NCBI GenBank assembly: GCA_032358165.1
Contig: JAALGY010000057.1
Location: forward strand, 248,001-312,000
DNA: 64,000 nt
Direction: 5' to 3'
Source: Diplosphaera chodatii
Taxonomy: Eukaryota; Chlorophyta; Trebouxiophyceae; Prasiolales; Stichococcaceae
Shown here: piece after piece, positions 13,391 to 26,800 of the stretch
Layout of the letters: each line of letters opens with the position of its first letter
Position numbering within the stretch: the stretch's first letter is position 1
The notes under the pieces: generated by a model
Database searches by the model: none
What the model was told of the DNA's origin: nothing
The model's input: only the letters and a program-made list of their open reading frames with translations
Made by a program: the position numbers and the translations under genes

Positions 13391-16077
13391 TCACTGCAGA
13401 GTTGTCGAGTCCCTCTGGCTGCTGCTCATGGCTGCCTGCATAGCAACAGTTCCAGTAAATGTTTGTCCGCCAAACACGCACTGTTGACGTTGCCACTGCA
13501 TATGTTGTGCCAACAGCCACTGTGCACTCCAGCACTGTGCACCGAGCTGCTCATCACCTGGCTGTGCTGCTGCTGCCGGCGCCCCGCTGTTTGCCGCTGC
13601 TGTGTCAGTACGCATATAGAGGATGTCATAGTGCCCTGCACGAAGATACGCCATCCCTTGTGCACTTCCTGCTATACACTGTGGTCTAAGATTTGTATCG
13701 TTCCACAATCAATCATGCCATGGACTGATATGCCAGGTGCTGGCCCGGTGGCTGAAAGCCAAGTCACCTGGTCTGTACAGCAGATGCACCCGCGGCTCAG
13801 CCGCTGACGCAGGTTGCGTGCCAGCAGCGACCGCCGCTGTACGAAGGTCAGCATCGAGATCAGCACGCGTCTTTGATGTGGCACAGATACACAGGCACAC
13901 TCGTGCAGCAGCCTCGACACCACTGAGACCCTGAACTCCTACCTGACAGGGCCTCCGGCACGAAGTCGTGGTGGTTGACGGCGGTGGGGTCGCCGCTGTC
14001 GACGCTGCGGTCCAGGTACAGCACCCGGATTGGCACCTGCACAGCAGCCAGTGTTAGGGCAAAAGTTGCCAGTAACCGACGTGCAGGATAGTCAGGGTGT
14101 AGTCACACCTTTCAGGTAGAGCGCAGAGCAAGATGGAAGTGCTTTGTGAAGGGTTTTATGGATGAATCATGCCAGGTGCCGTCAGCTGTCCACTCTGTGT
14201 CACCAATGCAGCAGGTGAGCGCACCACCTTTTGCACACCACAGCCTCACAGTGTGCAGTCCTTCTGCTGAACAAGGCCCACCTGCAGCACGTCGGCCAGC
14301 GCCACGATGTGCACCTCGTCCGACTCCTCGCCCATTGGCTCCACGCACCGCCGTCGGAACTGCTCCACACTGAGCTCCTCCACGCTGATGCCCTGCACAG
14401 CAGTTCATCCACAGACACATCGCTTGACTTTGAAGGGTGCTGCTGAGACACTGGCTAGCACACAGAATATGTGCTATCGCTCCGCATGTCTGAGCTGCTG
14501 ACATGATGGCAGCAACTCGTGCAGCTCAGGGTGAGGTGTCCAGTCCTTCCGCAGGGTTGAGGTACCTGCGGGACTGCCTGGTGCACCTACCACGCAGCTT
14601 GGCACCGTGTACATATACATGCAGCGCGATGACAGAAAGGCTCATGAGCGGCATGGAGTCTGCGCACCATGACAAAGGGCGCGAAGAAGTCGGAGCGCGC
14701 CCCAATCTCCGCACTCGTCGCCAGCCGCAAGAATGCCACGATCATGTTGCTGACGTTCATGTCACGCATGTTGATGAGCAGCATCTCCGGTGTCAGCGCG
14801 TCCGCCCCACCTGGTGTGCATGAACATCCCCCTGTCTTGCGCGGGGTCCTACCACTGTGCAGGCCCGAGGCCAAAGGACGATCGGCTCATCCATCGGCCA
14901 AAGCCTGCCTACCGATAAGCTGGTGCACACAATCCACCCTGCGCCTCCTTCTCCCCTGCTGCCACTCACCATTGATGGCGTTCAGCTGGTCCAGCAGCAG
15001 GTCCTGTGCGTCCTCGAACACCAGCGCCTCGAAGCCCGCTGCTTTCATCTTCTCCTTCAGGCCGTGAATCATTGCTGTGACCCTGCGCAGTGCAGCACGC
15101 AACACGCTCAGTTCGAGGGCACATGAGAGCTCTGACAGTATTGTTTGTGTCACTTTTTGACAGCCGGATGCAGCTTCATGGCGACATTGATGCCTACCTG
15201 TGCCGTTCCTCGAAGTCTCGCCGCTGCAGCAAGTCCTCAAGGTATGCAAATACAAAGCTGCAGGACCCAGACACCAATGTGATGATGAGGAGCTAGTCGG
15301 GGGACCTGTTCGAGACCACATGTGTGCAGGCCGTTCAGACACCACCCGCACGCTCGCATCAGAAGTAGCCTCACCTGCGGAAGAAGCAGTTGCCGTCGCC
15401 TCGTGCGCGGCGTATGCTGCCATATGTGCGTTCCAGGCCGCTGATCTTCGTCAGGAACACCTCGCTGCCATGCTGGTACTCTACAGGGCAGGCAAGCCCC
15501 GCTGATTTGCAAACCCTGCTTTGCTTGTGGCTTGGTGGGCACACATGTAGTACGATGTACGCATGACGTGCTTGGTGTGCCTGGTGACACTGAAATTGTG
15601 TGTGGTCACACAGTCTCCTACCTTCCCGCAGATTTGCCAGCGGCTCAACATCACCCACGAAGGGTAGCCGCTCAGCCTCTTCTTGCCTGCATACACAAGG
15701 GCAAATAGTCAATGAGGGGCACTACACCAGAGTCAGCTCGGTCAAGTCGGTCAGGCACGAGCGAGACAGGGACTGCTGCAGCTGCGCAGGCTCTGAGCGT
15801 CCAGCGACCGTGCCTCTGACTGTCTCACCTGATGGCATTCTGCGATCAGAAGCAAAGCGGGAGTCAGCAAGCAGTGTGACACGCACTCGGGAACTTTTGC
15901 AAAATCTGAGCGCCAAACCAGAGTGCAGACGCAGCAGACCTCTTGGCTGATGATGTCCGCGTCCGACGGTCGCTCTGGCTCCTTGGACTCGGCTGCAGAG
16001 GCTGTAGCAGCGTCCGACGCCGCAGGAGCGGCTGCTGCGCCGCCTGCACCTGACAATGTTGCTTCCTCGGGACCCAT
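13391..16077 (-). CDS. OTUB1: Otubain-like deubiquitinating cysteine protease
   Basis: Removes ubiquitin from substrates (OTU family, peptidase C65). Exons on the minus strand: 16077-15940, 15676-15622, 15480-15375, 15257-15198, 15082-14970, 14810-14668, 14392-14282, 14036-13943, 13803-13768, 13635-13391; 366 aa. The catalytic Cys loop RARGDGNCFFRSFVFAYLED and the His motif LLYRPGHYDILY are complete, both split by introns. PFVGDVEPLANLREEYQHGS, RRRCVEPMGEESDEVHI and IRVLYLDR match plant otubains closely. The first about 46 residues are Ala/Glu/Ser-rich and probably disordered. After HYDILY, where plant homologues end, about 75 extra residues read on to a stop; a missed final intron is possible. 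The exon-2 acceptor is uncertain: AG before 15676 keeps the frame, while the stronger CAG before 15686 does not. Convergent with the gene to its left, divergent from STT3. Confidence 0.92.
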
Positions 16078-16793
16078 CTGATGCCCAAACGCTGCGTCGT
16101 ATTTTCGCCGCGTCAGCTTGGCAATCGCGGTGGGCCTCGTGTCCTGTGAGATGTGGCTGGCAATCTACAGGGTTGCAAAGCGAACACGCAGGATGCAAGT
16201 TGTGAACCATTGTGCTGCTTGGGCACATAGTGTGCGTAGGCTGCACTAGCTCGTGGCCCTAGCAGCATGAGGGAGAACAGCAGCACTGCAGCAGTCGTCA
16301 GCATAGCGCATTTCTTGCTTGAATGAGCATCCTACAGTGTGGGTAGGAGACACAGGCGGCTGCTGGCCAGTTGCTGTGTGAGACCACTTGTTTGGGTCTG
16401 ATGTTGTGTATGTGAGCAGCACAAAGTTGCGGGTCTCATAGCGCTCATTCTGCGCGGTTGTATCAGCCCTTCGTCCTGTGCAGAACCAGCACATCTGAGG
16501 GAAGCGGCGCAGCACGGCAAGCTGTGCAGGGGTAAGATTGTGCACCAACAATCTCTGATCTGATGTGCAATTGCACACTGATGCACGAGCTGGATCAGCA
16601 TTACACGGCACCGTACTGTAACGGTGATGCTGCAGTAGATCATGCTATGCTGTACAAAGCCTTCAGATGGTGATGGCAACAGGCAGTCATGTCAGCATGT
16701 CCATGCTGTGCGCTGTTGCTGCAGGCGATGCAGCGCTGCTAAGCCCGCGGGTGCTGCGCAGCCGCTGACAGCCAGCAGGCAACGGCCGCCGGC
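16078..16793. promoter_or_regulatory. Divergent intergenic region otubain / STT3
   Basis: 716 bp between two head-to-head start codons, presumably carrying both promoters. No coding exon or strong core-promoter motif is evident. Confidence 0.5.
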
Positions 16794-19700
16794 ATGGCCG
16801 CCAGGGGCATGGGGGCGATCATGCCAGCCACTGGCGCAGCAGGTCCGGCGCCTGTAGCCGCTGTCGGCAACAAGGCAAACTCGCCCATCGGCAAGGTGAG
16901 CTCATCCGCTTTTGATGACCGCTTTCTGAAAGCGGTGTTCAGGAGCAGCTCACACTTCAGTCTTGTCGACTGAGCACCTCAACGGATGTGCTTCCAAAGG
17001 AGAGCATCACAAGCTGCACAGTCCGTAGCCCGGACAACAAAGCCTCGGGGCATCAAGCATAGCAGACGGCCAGATTGTTGAACAAAGCATGTCGTGCTTC
17101 CAGGGCCTGGCAGCATTGATCTTGCTGGCGGTATGTGTGTTGTCCGCTAGCGTGCGGCTGTTCTCGGTCATCAAGTATGAGTCGGTCATCCATGAGTTTG
17201 ATCCATACTTCAACTACCGCGTGACGGTGTTCTTGACAAAGGTGCGCAGTACTGGATGCATCTCACATCATGCGCCGCACTTTCGTGAGCTTGTGTAGAA
17301 TAGTGTCGTGCACGACTTATCGTTCTCAAATGGTGCATCTGTCTCCCACAGGAGGGCTTCTACAACCTGTGGAACTGGTTTGATGACAAAACATGGTACC
17401 CACTGGGTCGTGTCATTGGTGGTACGGTTTACCCGGTGAGTACCTTGTGGCACAACCGTTCACAGCATGAAGTGCAGCTATGAGCAATATCAGACTGCCA
17501 TCTGTGCTGCTTACTCGTGTGGCTGTGGTACTGCAGGGCATCATCTTCACAGCGGGCACGATGTGGAACTTCCTGCAGAAGATCAATGTGCCCATCCATG
17601 TTCAGGAGGTCAGTCTGCATGCCTGTCTCTGTGCCTGATGTTACTAGACACAGAGCAAAGCCAGGCCACAAGGGTGACCTGCAAACATACTCAACCGGTC
17701 AGGCTACGGCGCTCAAGTCACAAGCATGTGAGTGCCCCAGCATCACCGGCATGATTCATCCGCAGGTGTGCGTATTCACAGCGCCGCTGTTTTCGGCATT
17801 CTGCGCACTCGCCACCTTCTTCTTCATGCGCGAGGTGCGAGCGGCACCATCGACTCGTGGATATTCTGACGGAGTATCCGGAATTCCGGACAGCAATCTG
17901 AGAAATGCCCTTGGGAAATGCCCGATTTCTTATGGCCAAGCTCTCGGCGGTGGTGCAGCGTGTATCCTTGCTACTTATGCTCCGACATCTATTATATATA
18001 TAGCATCTATTTGCTGGTGCACCACATTGGGGCCCTTCAATTCTATACTGTGCCTGACGTCTTCACATGTCGTACACAGGTCAAGGGCCCGGGCGCGGGT
18101 CTAGCGTCCGCTGCCTTTGTGGGCATCGTCCCCAGCTACATCAGCCGCAGCGTGGCGGGCTCCTATGACAACGAGGGCGTGGCCATCTTCGCGCTGATGT
18201 TCGTGTTCTTCTTCTACGTCAAGGTGCGGTGCACCCTCCCGCTTGGCCTGCGCTTCCTCTGCTCATGGCCCACCTGCCCTGACCTGTGTACTGGCATGTC
18301 AGGTGCAGCGGCAGCAGGGACTGCAGTGGTAGGAGGGATCTTCCACATGGGTTGCCTGCTGCTGTTGAGATGCTGACCCTGTGTTGCTCTGGCAACAGGC
18401 GCTGAACACGGGGAGCCTGGCGTGGACGACCTGCACCGCCATCGCATACTGGTACATGGTCGCCTCCTGGGGCGGCTACAGCTTCGTCATCAACATCATC
18501 CCCATCCACACGCTGGTGCATTGTCGACAGATACTCCTGAAACTGCAAGGAAACTTGCTGTGGTTGGTGTTGGTGCATGCGGCTTATTTTGGGAACTTGG
18601 GGCATGGTCTGTGCTCACCATCAGACTGCTGCCTCATCCAGGCGTGCATCCTGACGGGACGGCTATCTGGACGGCTGTATGTCGCCTTCGCGCCCTTCAT
18701 CGTCATGGGTACCCTCGAAGCAGGTGCTAACTACATGTTATCTGCTGCGCTGTTCACAGCCTTGTGCATCGGACACATTCCTATTTGTGGCACCCTTTGG
18801 TTGTAACTGCATGCCATTGAGGAAGTTGCATAGTGCCATCGGTCGACCATGCATTCCTGGTAGTATTTGCAGTATCTCATTGTATGCACTGCTTGTGCTG
18901 TGCAGCGTCCATCCCGGTGGTCGGGTTCAATGCGGTGCTGACCAGCGAGCACTTTGGCGCCTTCTTTACTTTTGCGGTGCTGCACGCCGCCCTGGCCATC
19001 CGCTACATCAAGGTGAGCGCTGGTGAAGCATGTGATACTGATTCTCACTACTTCAGGTAGCACTGTATCAACACCAGACTTGCTGTTCCACCCACGTACA
19101 GTGCCATGAAAGCTGCCGGATGATGACCAGGCCATTGTGAGTACGAGTATCGGGGCGTGCAAAGGCGCAGACCAGTCTGATGCCGCACTTATCAAGCATG
19201 CATCTGACATGATAGCACTTGGTTTGCAGGGCATGCTCAGCCCGTCAATGTACAGCCGAGCCAAGGCAGCGCTGCTGTCGCTGCTTGTGGTCGGTGGCGC
19301 CGCTGTGGTCACCGCTGTGGTCGGGTACGTCATGGCGTCGCCCACCTTTGGCTGGACAGGTGCGATTTTGCAATCGCAGCAGATAGTGCACGCTGTCAAG
19401 AGACATACTGTTGACAATCTCACGTCCACAGCGTGTCCAAACTTTTGGTGCGGACAGATTGCTTGCGTGTAGTGACCTGGTGCGTTCATGGCTGAGCCCA
19501 ACTGCTTGCCAGCCTCTGCTGGGCCACCGACCACCCTGTTGCCTGAGCTCAAGGTCGGTCTGATGCGTCCAGGCCGCTCGCTCAGCTTGCTGGACCCCAC
19601 ATACGCCTCCAAGTACATCCCCATCATCGCCTCGGTGTCGGAGCACCAGCCGCCGGCATGGCCCTCCTACTTCACCGACCTGAACATCATGGTACGTTGG

Positions 19701-22700
19701 GAGCACTAAAAATGTTGTCGATTTCACATCCATGGTACCTGTGATATGTGCCTGCTGTCAGCAACCTATTGCTGCTGTCAGTCATCCTACGGCTGTTTGC
19801 AGTCCACAGCGTGCTCTGCTCAGTGTTTGCTGCTGTGCCGCTGCGCAGGTGCTGCTGATGCCGGCAGGCATCATCGCCTGCTTCCGCCCCCTGACAGACG
19901 CCAGCCTATTCCTGGTCCTTTACGGTCTTGCAGCCGTGTACTTCTCTGGCGTGATGGTGGGTGTGACCGCCACAGCATGATCTCTCCTACTGTTGCTGAT
20001 TGTCAGTGTCCCTCCCCCCACAGCAGCATGGCGCGGCATGCAGCTGTGGCGGAGACCTTGTTGTGGGTGTTGCCCATGACGACATGGCGGAGGGTATTTG
20101 CTGCCTGTGCAGCCTGATGTGTGCAGCTCATGAATGGTGTACTGCTGCAGCAACGTCAGGCTGTGTTGTCAGGAGTGCAGCCGTGCTCGCTGCCTGGCGA
20201 CGCTGCCGAAAGCCGTGCAGAGCAGTACACAGGTTCAGGGGCAGACATGGTGCCATCTGCAACTGTCTTGGGGATGACTCAATGCAAACCTGAAACCCTG
20301 CAGGTGCGGCTGATGCTGGTGCTGGCGCCCGCGGCGTGCTGCCTGGCTGGCGCGGGGCTGGACGCGCTGCTGTCGCTGTGCCTCGCGTCGCTGCGCGCGC
20401 CGCAGGGGGAGGACGGCGCTGCCGCCAACGGGGGCGCGAGCCTCCAGCCGCAGAAGACGGGCGCGCAGGCGGCCCTGGAGGAGCGCGCGCGTGGGAAGCG
20501 GTCCGGCAGGATGCAGAAGCCCGGCAAGGTGCGGCAACAGGGCTGACGTCTTTGCTGCGCACCATGCTGCGGAGGGCCAGGATGCATGTCTGCATTAGTC
20601 CACATCGGGATACGCAGCCGCCCACAGAGCCCAGCCAAGGCAGCCCACCAGCAGCTTGCGAGATCATTAGCGAACGGTGATGGAGGGAACTCGTCGTGGT
20701 ATCCTGCTGTGCCATTGCTGTCACCCTCAAGTTCAGGTGACGCCCACCATCGTTGGTGGCAACAACAGCATGGCCAGCGAAGCCAGCTCCACAACCAGGC
20801 GTCAGCGCAGGGCACAGCTGGCGATGAAGGCAGGCTGCCACATGTGTCCCGCTCTGACTTGGGCATGCAGTTGCGCCAGGATGCCCTGGAGCAGGCAGCA
20901 CGAGCCCAATGGCCCACCCAGCCCACGGCTCAAGTCAGCTGAGCCCGCAGCCTGACGCACTGACGAGGGCTCCAGGGTCTAGGGCTTCCAGGGCCTTGTC
21001 GGCGCATCAACGTCACGGTCAGTCCTCGGGTCCTCTGGCTGCTGCAGGGTGGGGCCAGTGCCGGCGGCGGGCTGCTCGCGAGCACGCGGGGCCTGGTGTC
21101 CTCCCGGCCGCGGCTGCTGCCCAAGGAGGTGGCCGCCCTCACCACGATAGGGCTGCTGGTCGGCCTCATCGGCTACACGGTGCACTGCGTGTGGGTGTCG
21201 GCAGACATGTACTCGGCGCCCTCCATCGTCCTGCAGACGCGGTGAGCGTCCCTGACCATGGTGCAATCCATTGCCCAAATGCTGTGGTGGCTCACCGCAG
21301 TGGGTTGCTGCAAACAACAATGCTCACTTTTGGACCATCATCTCACCTCGCACCAGGTCCTCACGACGCATGAGTAGCTCATGATCCGAAACCCTGGGAT
21401 GTTGCCTGATCTGCTGCTGCATTGTTCTCCCGTGTGCAGGCGTGGTGACGGATCGATGCACGTGTTTGACGACTTCCGGGAGGCGTACTCCTGGCTGCGC
21501 CACAACACCCCCGAGGACGCCAAGGTGCACTGTTATGCAGCAACGTCAGCACTGGTGGTCCTTTTGACACAGTGGACCATGCTTAGTGTCGGCAAAAGCG
21601 ATCTGTAAACCTGGAACAGGATGCACGATCCAGTTGATAAGAGCCTGATTGGCTCACTGCAGGTTGCCAGCTGGTGGGACTACGGGTATCAGACGACCGC
21701 GATGGCCAACCGCACCGTCATCGTGGACAACAACACCTGGAACAACACCCACATCGCCACGGTGCGCTCAAATGTTGCTTGTGTTGAGAAGGGATATGCA
21801 GATGCATTAGCATCCTGCTGGGAGCGGATGGCTGCGTGTCTGGATGCCACAGTGACCAATGTGCTGGGCTTGCGTCTTGGTTACCAGTTGCAACCGTCTG
21901 AATTCGATCAGAGCTGCTGCACCAGCTGCTCTAGGCTACGCCCGTGCTGCATTGTTGCACTCTTACCCTGTGCGGCACCTGCTGTCGGCTCTGTTGCGAA
22001 ACGTGTCACGTACAGTTGCCTGCACCGAAACTCTGCAGGTCGGACGCGCCATGGCCAGCCCGGAGCGCAAGGCGTGGCGCATCCTTCGCTCCCTGGACGT
22101 GGACTATGTGTTTGTCCTCTTTGGCGGCTACATCGGGTGAGGCCTCACCATGGTCACATTTGGTGGCATGCTCCTCCATCGTCTCAGTATGGCATGCTGA
22201 GCAATACAGGACAACACCATTTGCTTGCTTTCTGTGCTGTGTCTGAAAAAGTTGTCAAGCATGCCTTCTCTTCCTGACACGCCCAGATCAAACAGATGTC
22301 CTCAGTCGACATACCTTGATTGTGATAGTGCATGCTTGACAGCCATTGTCATCTGCCACCCTCAGGTATCCCAGCGACGACATCAACAAGTTCCTGTGGA
22401 TGGTGCGCATCGGCGGCGGCGTGTTCCCCGAGATCAAGGAGAAGGACTACATCGGCGAGGGCGCCTACCGCGTGGACAACAAGGTCACCAAGGTGTGGCG
22501 ACTTTGCCCCGCTTCATCTGCAGCACTTGATCTGCTGCCGATCTGTTGGTGATGAATAGCAATGCAGAGTTGCACCAGCAATCCAAACACCTGACGATCT
22601 GACCCTACTCCTTGATTTAGGAGGTCATTCTAACAATACCTCAGGCTGAACGTGAATTGCATCAACAGTCCTGCAGTCCCTTACATCACGCACAGAGCTG

Positions 22701-23356
22701 AAGGTCCTGTCTGCCTGGCCGCAGACGATGTCCGACAGCCTGATGTACCGGCTGACGTACTACCGCTTCGCGGATGCGTCGGCAATGGCGATCGGGCAGC
22801 GCGGCTACGACCGCGTGCGCAACTGCCAAATAGGCCTCATGGACTTCAAGTGAGTGATATGTCACCGACTATTTGATTTCGTATGTCTTGCCAACATGGG
22901 CGCTTGCCGGAGCATGTTGTTGCGTGCTCAGTGCTCGACAGTTGCCAGCATGCTTCAGCCATCTGGCAGCCTGGTGAAGTAACTCTGTCTGCGTGATCTT
23001 GCAGGCTCAAGTACTTCGAGGAGGTGTACACGAGCGAGCACTGGATGATGCGGGTGTACCGGGTGCTGCCGCCGGCGCCCCGGGAGGTATGTATTTCCTC
23101 GGGATGTGCCTCCTCGGGTTGTGCCTACAGGAGCATTCCCGCTGTCAACCTGCAAAAACACAGCGCTGAGGCGCCTTGGGTGCAGATTTGCAACCACCTA
23201 CCCCAACATCCGTGCATATATCGTCTGTGCTGCATTGCGGTTTTCACCGTGATGCTACAGGGCCGGCTGAAAAACCCACGGCGGGCGCGGGGGGCACGAC
23301 GGGGCGCGCTGGCCTCGAGCAGCAAGCGGCGCACTGATTCAGGAGTGCCGGCCTGA
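16794..23356 (+). CDS. STT3: Oligosaccharyltransferase catalytic subunit STT3
   Basis: Transfers the lipid-linked glycan to Asn in N-X-S/T sequons in the ER lumen. Exons: 16794-16895, 17104-17241, 17352-17435, 17537-17608, 17766-17834, 18080-18223, 18399-18515, 18642-18723, 18906-19012, 19230-19359, 19573-19691, 19849-19956, 20304-20528, 21048-21241, 21440-21524, 21663-21761, 22039-22136, 22366-22492, 22725-22849, 23005-23086, 23261-23356; 800 aa, in frame throughout. Signature motifs: [10 protein letters not shown] (first catalytic Asp loop), [27 protein letters not shown] (SVSE loop), [15 protein letters not shown] (WWDYG site) and [12 protein letters not shown]. Multiple hydrophobic segments fill the first two thirds. 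A charged insert of about 50 residues after exon 12 (rich in Q, K, A) replaces a shorter loop in plant STT3. The last exon adds a basic Arg-rich tail. A possible extra exon after 20738 was left out because no in-frame donor was found. Confidence 0.95.
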
Positions 23357-23859
23357 ACATACCGGCAGCAGGAAGGAGAGCTGACAGCAGAGCAACAGCA
23401 GAGTCTGCGGCCCAAAATAGGTCACAAAGCTGGCGCAAGACTTTCATGAGTTGCGGGCGAATCGCAGCATGCCTGCCGGCCGACAGCGGAGTCAGGGGCT
23501 TACAAAACAGGACGCACTGGCTTGCACCCCTGCCCATCCTGTTTTGCCAGTCTGGCAGGCAGCTTGTTGTCAGTGATCAGGGGTTGACGGTTTGCTGCAT
23601 GCAGCGCTGAAAGCTCCATTGTGGCTGGCCTGACACTAGACACACGCACAATGCTGTTGAGCATAAATCAATAGAAGTCGTGCAAGTCAAAGCTGGCACC
23701 CAGGCAGACATTGGCACTTGACCAAACCATGTTCAAAGGCGACAACCAGTTTTGCACACTCATTCTGCTGCTGCTGCTGCCCAGCTGCTGTTCCTAGTCC
23801 ACAGCTCTGCACACCGTTTGTTCAAAATGTACACCCTGCTGACGACAGCAGTCAGCTGG
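23357..23859. other. Convergent intergenic region STT3 / amine oxidase
   Basis: 503 bp between two facing stop codons, presumably both 3' UTRs. I see no gene or notable repeat. Confidence 0.5.
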
Positions 23860-26800
23860 TCAGAGCTGCGGTGCACAGCGGTGCTTCTCGGCAATGATAT
23901 CCTCCCGCACATGCCGTGACGGCAGGCTGTCAAAGTAGTTCCACGGCTTCAGGGTGAAACCCGTCTGCATGTTCGTCACCTGCGGCAGGTTGGCAAAACG
24001 CATGACCTTCATGTGGGATTTGAAAATCCAGCTCACATGCCCACGGGCCATCAACCACTGCCACATGCCTACTGAGTCGCAAGCTGTTTGCATGAAGCTA
24101 CGACCTTGCTCTACTTCACGTGCTTCGCAGGCGTACACAGTGATGTGCAACAGGTGGACCATATGGGAGACTGCGAGCACTGTGTCTCACACACCACGGG
24201 CACATCTTCGGTGCGCGGCAGGTGCTGCAGGCCAACCGTCACCCAGGCCACCAGGTCCACGTCGTCGGTGCTCTCGCCTGTGCACCCAGCAGCAGATCGA
24301 CGAGGGTAACAGTCAATGTCAGCAGCGCGCCACACCAGTGCAGATGAGCCCATGGTACACTGCACCCACTCCGCTGCTGGTCGTGCCACAGATGCGCAGC
24401 TCCTGAGAGGCTGCAGGGCTGATGGCGGAGGGAGGCACCAACAGTGTGCAGGCAGTGAAAACGGGCGGCTGCACTTGCCATCGATGAAGCTGTCCAGCGA
24501 GACTGCGGGCGCTTCCGGCTGGTAGCCGTCGAGGCGGGTGGCCACCGACATCGCCTCGTCGTCGTTCTGCTGAGTGACCGCCAGATGGTACTTTGTCCAT
24601 GCGGCGGCGCCCAGGAGCGGGTGGTCCGGCGGCAACAGCTGCTGAGTGGTAGCGCCTGCAGAGGCAGTGACGGCATCGCATGTCAAGGTCTCAACGAAGC
24701 ATTAGCATCAAGGAAGCGTTTTATGTCTCATGCAAATGATGGTGCCAGCATTGTGCCAGGGCATGTATCACACGACCCCTGAAGTATGCACAGCAGGTAC
24801 AGGAGCTTGCACAGTACGATGCACCCAGTTGACCTCAGCAAAGCTGCTGGGCCTGGCCTGACCTGTGAACGCCACTGCATAGCCACGCGGCTGCCCGAGT
24901 GCGTTGCGCTGACTGCCTGACACGAACTGCCACACTGCTGGTGCCGAGGAGTTGAGCCGCATTCCAGCCTCGGTGCCTGGCACACAACAACCGCTGTCGT
25001 CGACTTGACTTCAAGAGCCATTGCATGGCTGCAGCGTGTGCATGACCATCCACTGATCAGCCGGCTGGCGGCCTTTTGCCATGATGCATGCAGGAAGGCG
25101 ATGCATCAGCACATTGAAGGCATCGCTGAGGAGCTTGGTTGGGCACCTGGCCGTGCTGTCTCCACATACTTGACGGCATCAGGGGCTGCCTCATGCCAGC
25201 CTGGGCGCTTTCGCCGCACTGGGCGCCTACATGTAGCAAGGTTTGACGGCTCGGACCCCAGGAGCAGGCGGGTCCAAAGGCACATCACAGTTGACTAGGG
25301 CTTGTCCTGATATGGTCTGGTCTGCTGGATGCCGCAGCCAGCAGCATCCATGCAACCCGCTGCACTGACATGTGGACACTGAGCATGATTGTCAGACCTC
25401 TGTTTGGCAGCAGAGGCGTCCCCCTCTGCTGCTGGTGCTGATGCTGCTGCGGCGGCTGAAGCTGCAAGCGCCTGCTCGTAGGTGCCGACCTTGATGGTCT
25501 GCAAGTGCAGATGTCAACACCATGATTGCAAGCTTGGCAGCTCATGCTCATGATGAAGGTGTACTTGCAGCATGTCCAAAGGGCAAACGTGAAAGACTGG
25601 TTAGGGATTCTGGCTACGGCCTTGAAGGCCCTACCTGCGTCTGGAAGCTGTTGTTGCGGCCTGCAACATCCAGGTCCACCTTCCACCCTGCAGCACAACC
25701 AGCAACGTCAGCGGCCACATCTCCAATGCTGCTCTCGAGCACGCAGCTGCGGTGCACCGTATGTAACTGGCTGTGTCGCGCAGCCAGACACTGCGCATGC
25801 TGTGCAATGTCCCCACGCAGAGCTTGAGGAGTCACAGACAAGAGGTCCTCGATTTTGCAAGTTGCACTCTGATGTATTGTTTTAATAATAAATTTAAAGT
25901 TTTTTATCATGAAAACAATTAGATGCGACAATTGTTGTAACAAAGTAAACCCCACCTGCCAAGTGGTCGTGCAGCGGCGCCAGGACGTCGGGCCGCACGA
26001 CCGTTCCAAAGGCGGCCTCCTCATCTGTCGCACCGCCCTGCTGGAAAACGAGACCTTGGCGTCCTTGACTGCCTAGATGCTCTGACTTGCGGTTGCCTGC
26101 CTCAGCAGCAAAACCCTTAGCACATGCTGGACGTGCTCTCTAGCACAGCGCAGCGGGGCCTGCGCACCTGCCAGAAAAGGGTGCTCATGTAGCCGCCCGC
26201 TACCACCGCTACATCTATGCTGCCGTCCAGACGCAACCTGCAGTGTATTCAAGCTGTCCGTAAGCTTCCTGTCCACCCAACAGAAGGCGCCGGGAGCCAG
26301 GCCTGCAGGCTGCTATGCTGCACTTTGCTGCACTTGATGCTGACACGACAAGTGACAGGCAGGTGCAACAATGAAAGTCTGACTTGAGCCGTGCTTATGC
26401 GCAAAGTGTGGATGCTCGATGCATGGGCACCTGACGTCCGTCTGGTAGTCGTAGTTGCCCACGGTGGCAATGCTGCGCAACACCAGCGACACACGGCGGA
26501 CGCTGTCAACCTGTGCGTGCCCCATCCCTGCAAACCAATAGATGCAGGTACGACCCGATGGTGTGCAGCAGATGAAGGCAAAGCTGAACACTAGGTTGCC
26601 GCCACTGACGAGCTGCAAAGGGCTTCGAAACACGAACCATCTCTCACCCCGCGGGATGCTGTGGCGCCACTCGGTCATGCCAGCGTCCTCCTCAAACAGG
26701 CACAGCGCCAGCACGGCCGAGTGGCGGCTGGTCCAGCGGCTGTTGACGGGGGCGACCGGCACGAAGGTGGCGTGCTGCGGGCAGTCGTGCCCCGGGCGCA

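Noticed and set aside
13041..13487. 148-codon ATG frame on the plus strand
   Set aside because: It overlaps the antisense of the otubain last exon, has unbiased codon use and no recognisable domain.
20738..20953. Possible extra STT3 exon after the charged insert ([16 protein letters not shown])
   Set aside because: The acceptor is plausible, but no GT donor keeps the frame into the next certain exon at 21048, and a direct join of 20528 to 21048 is in frame.
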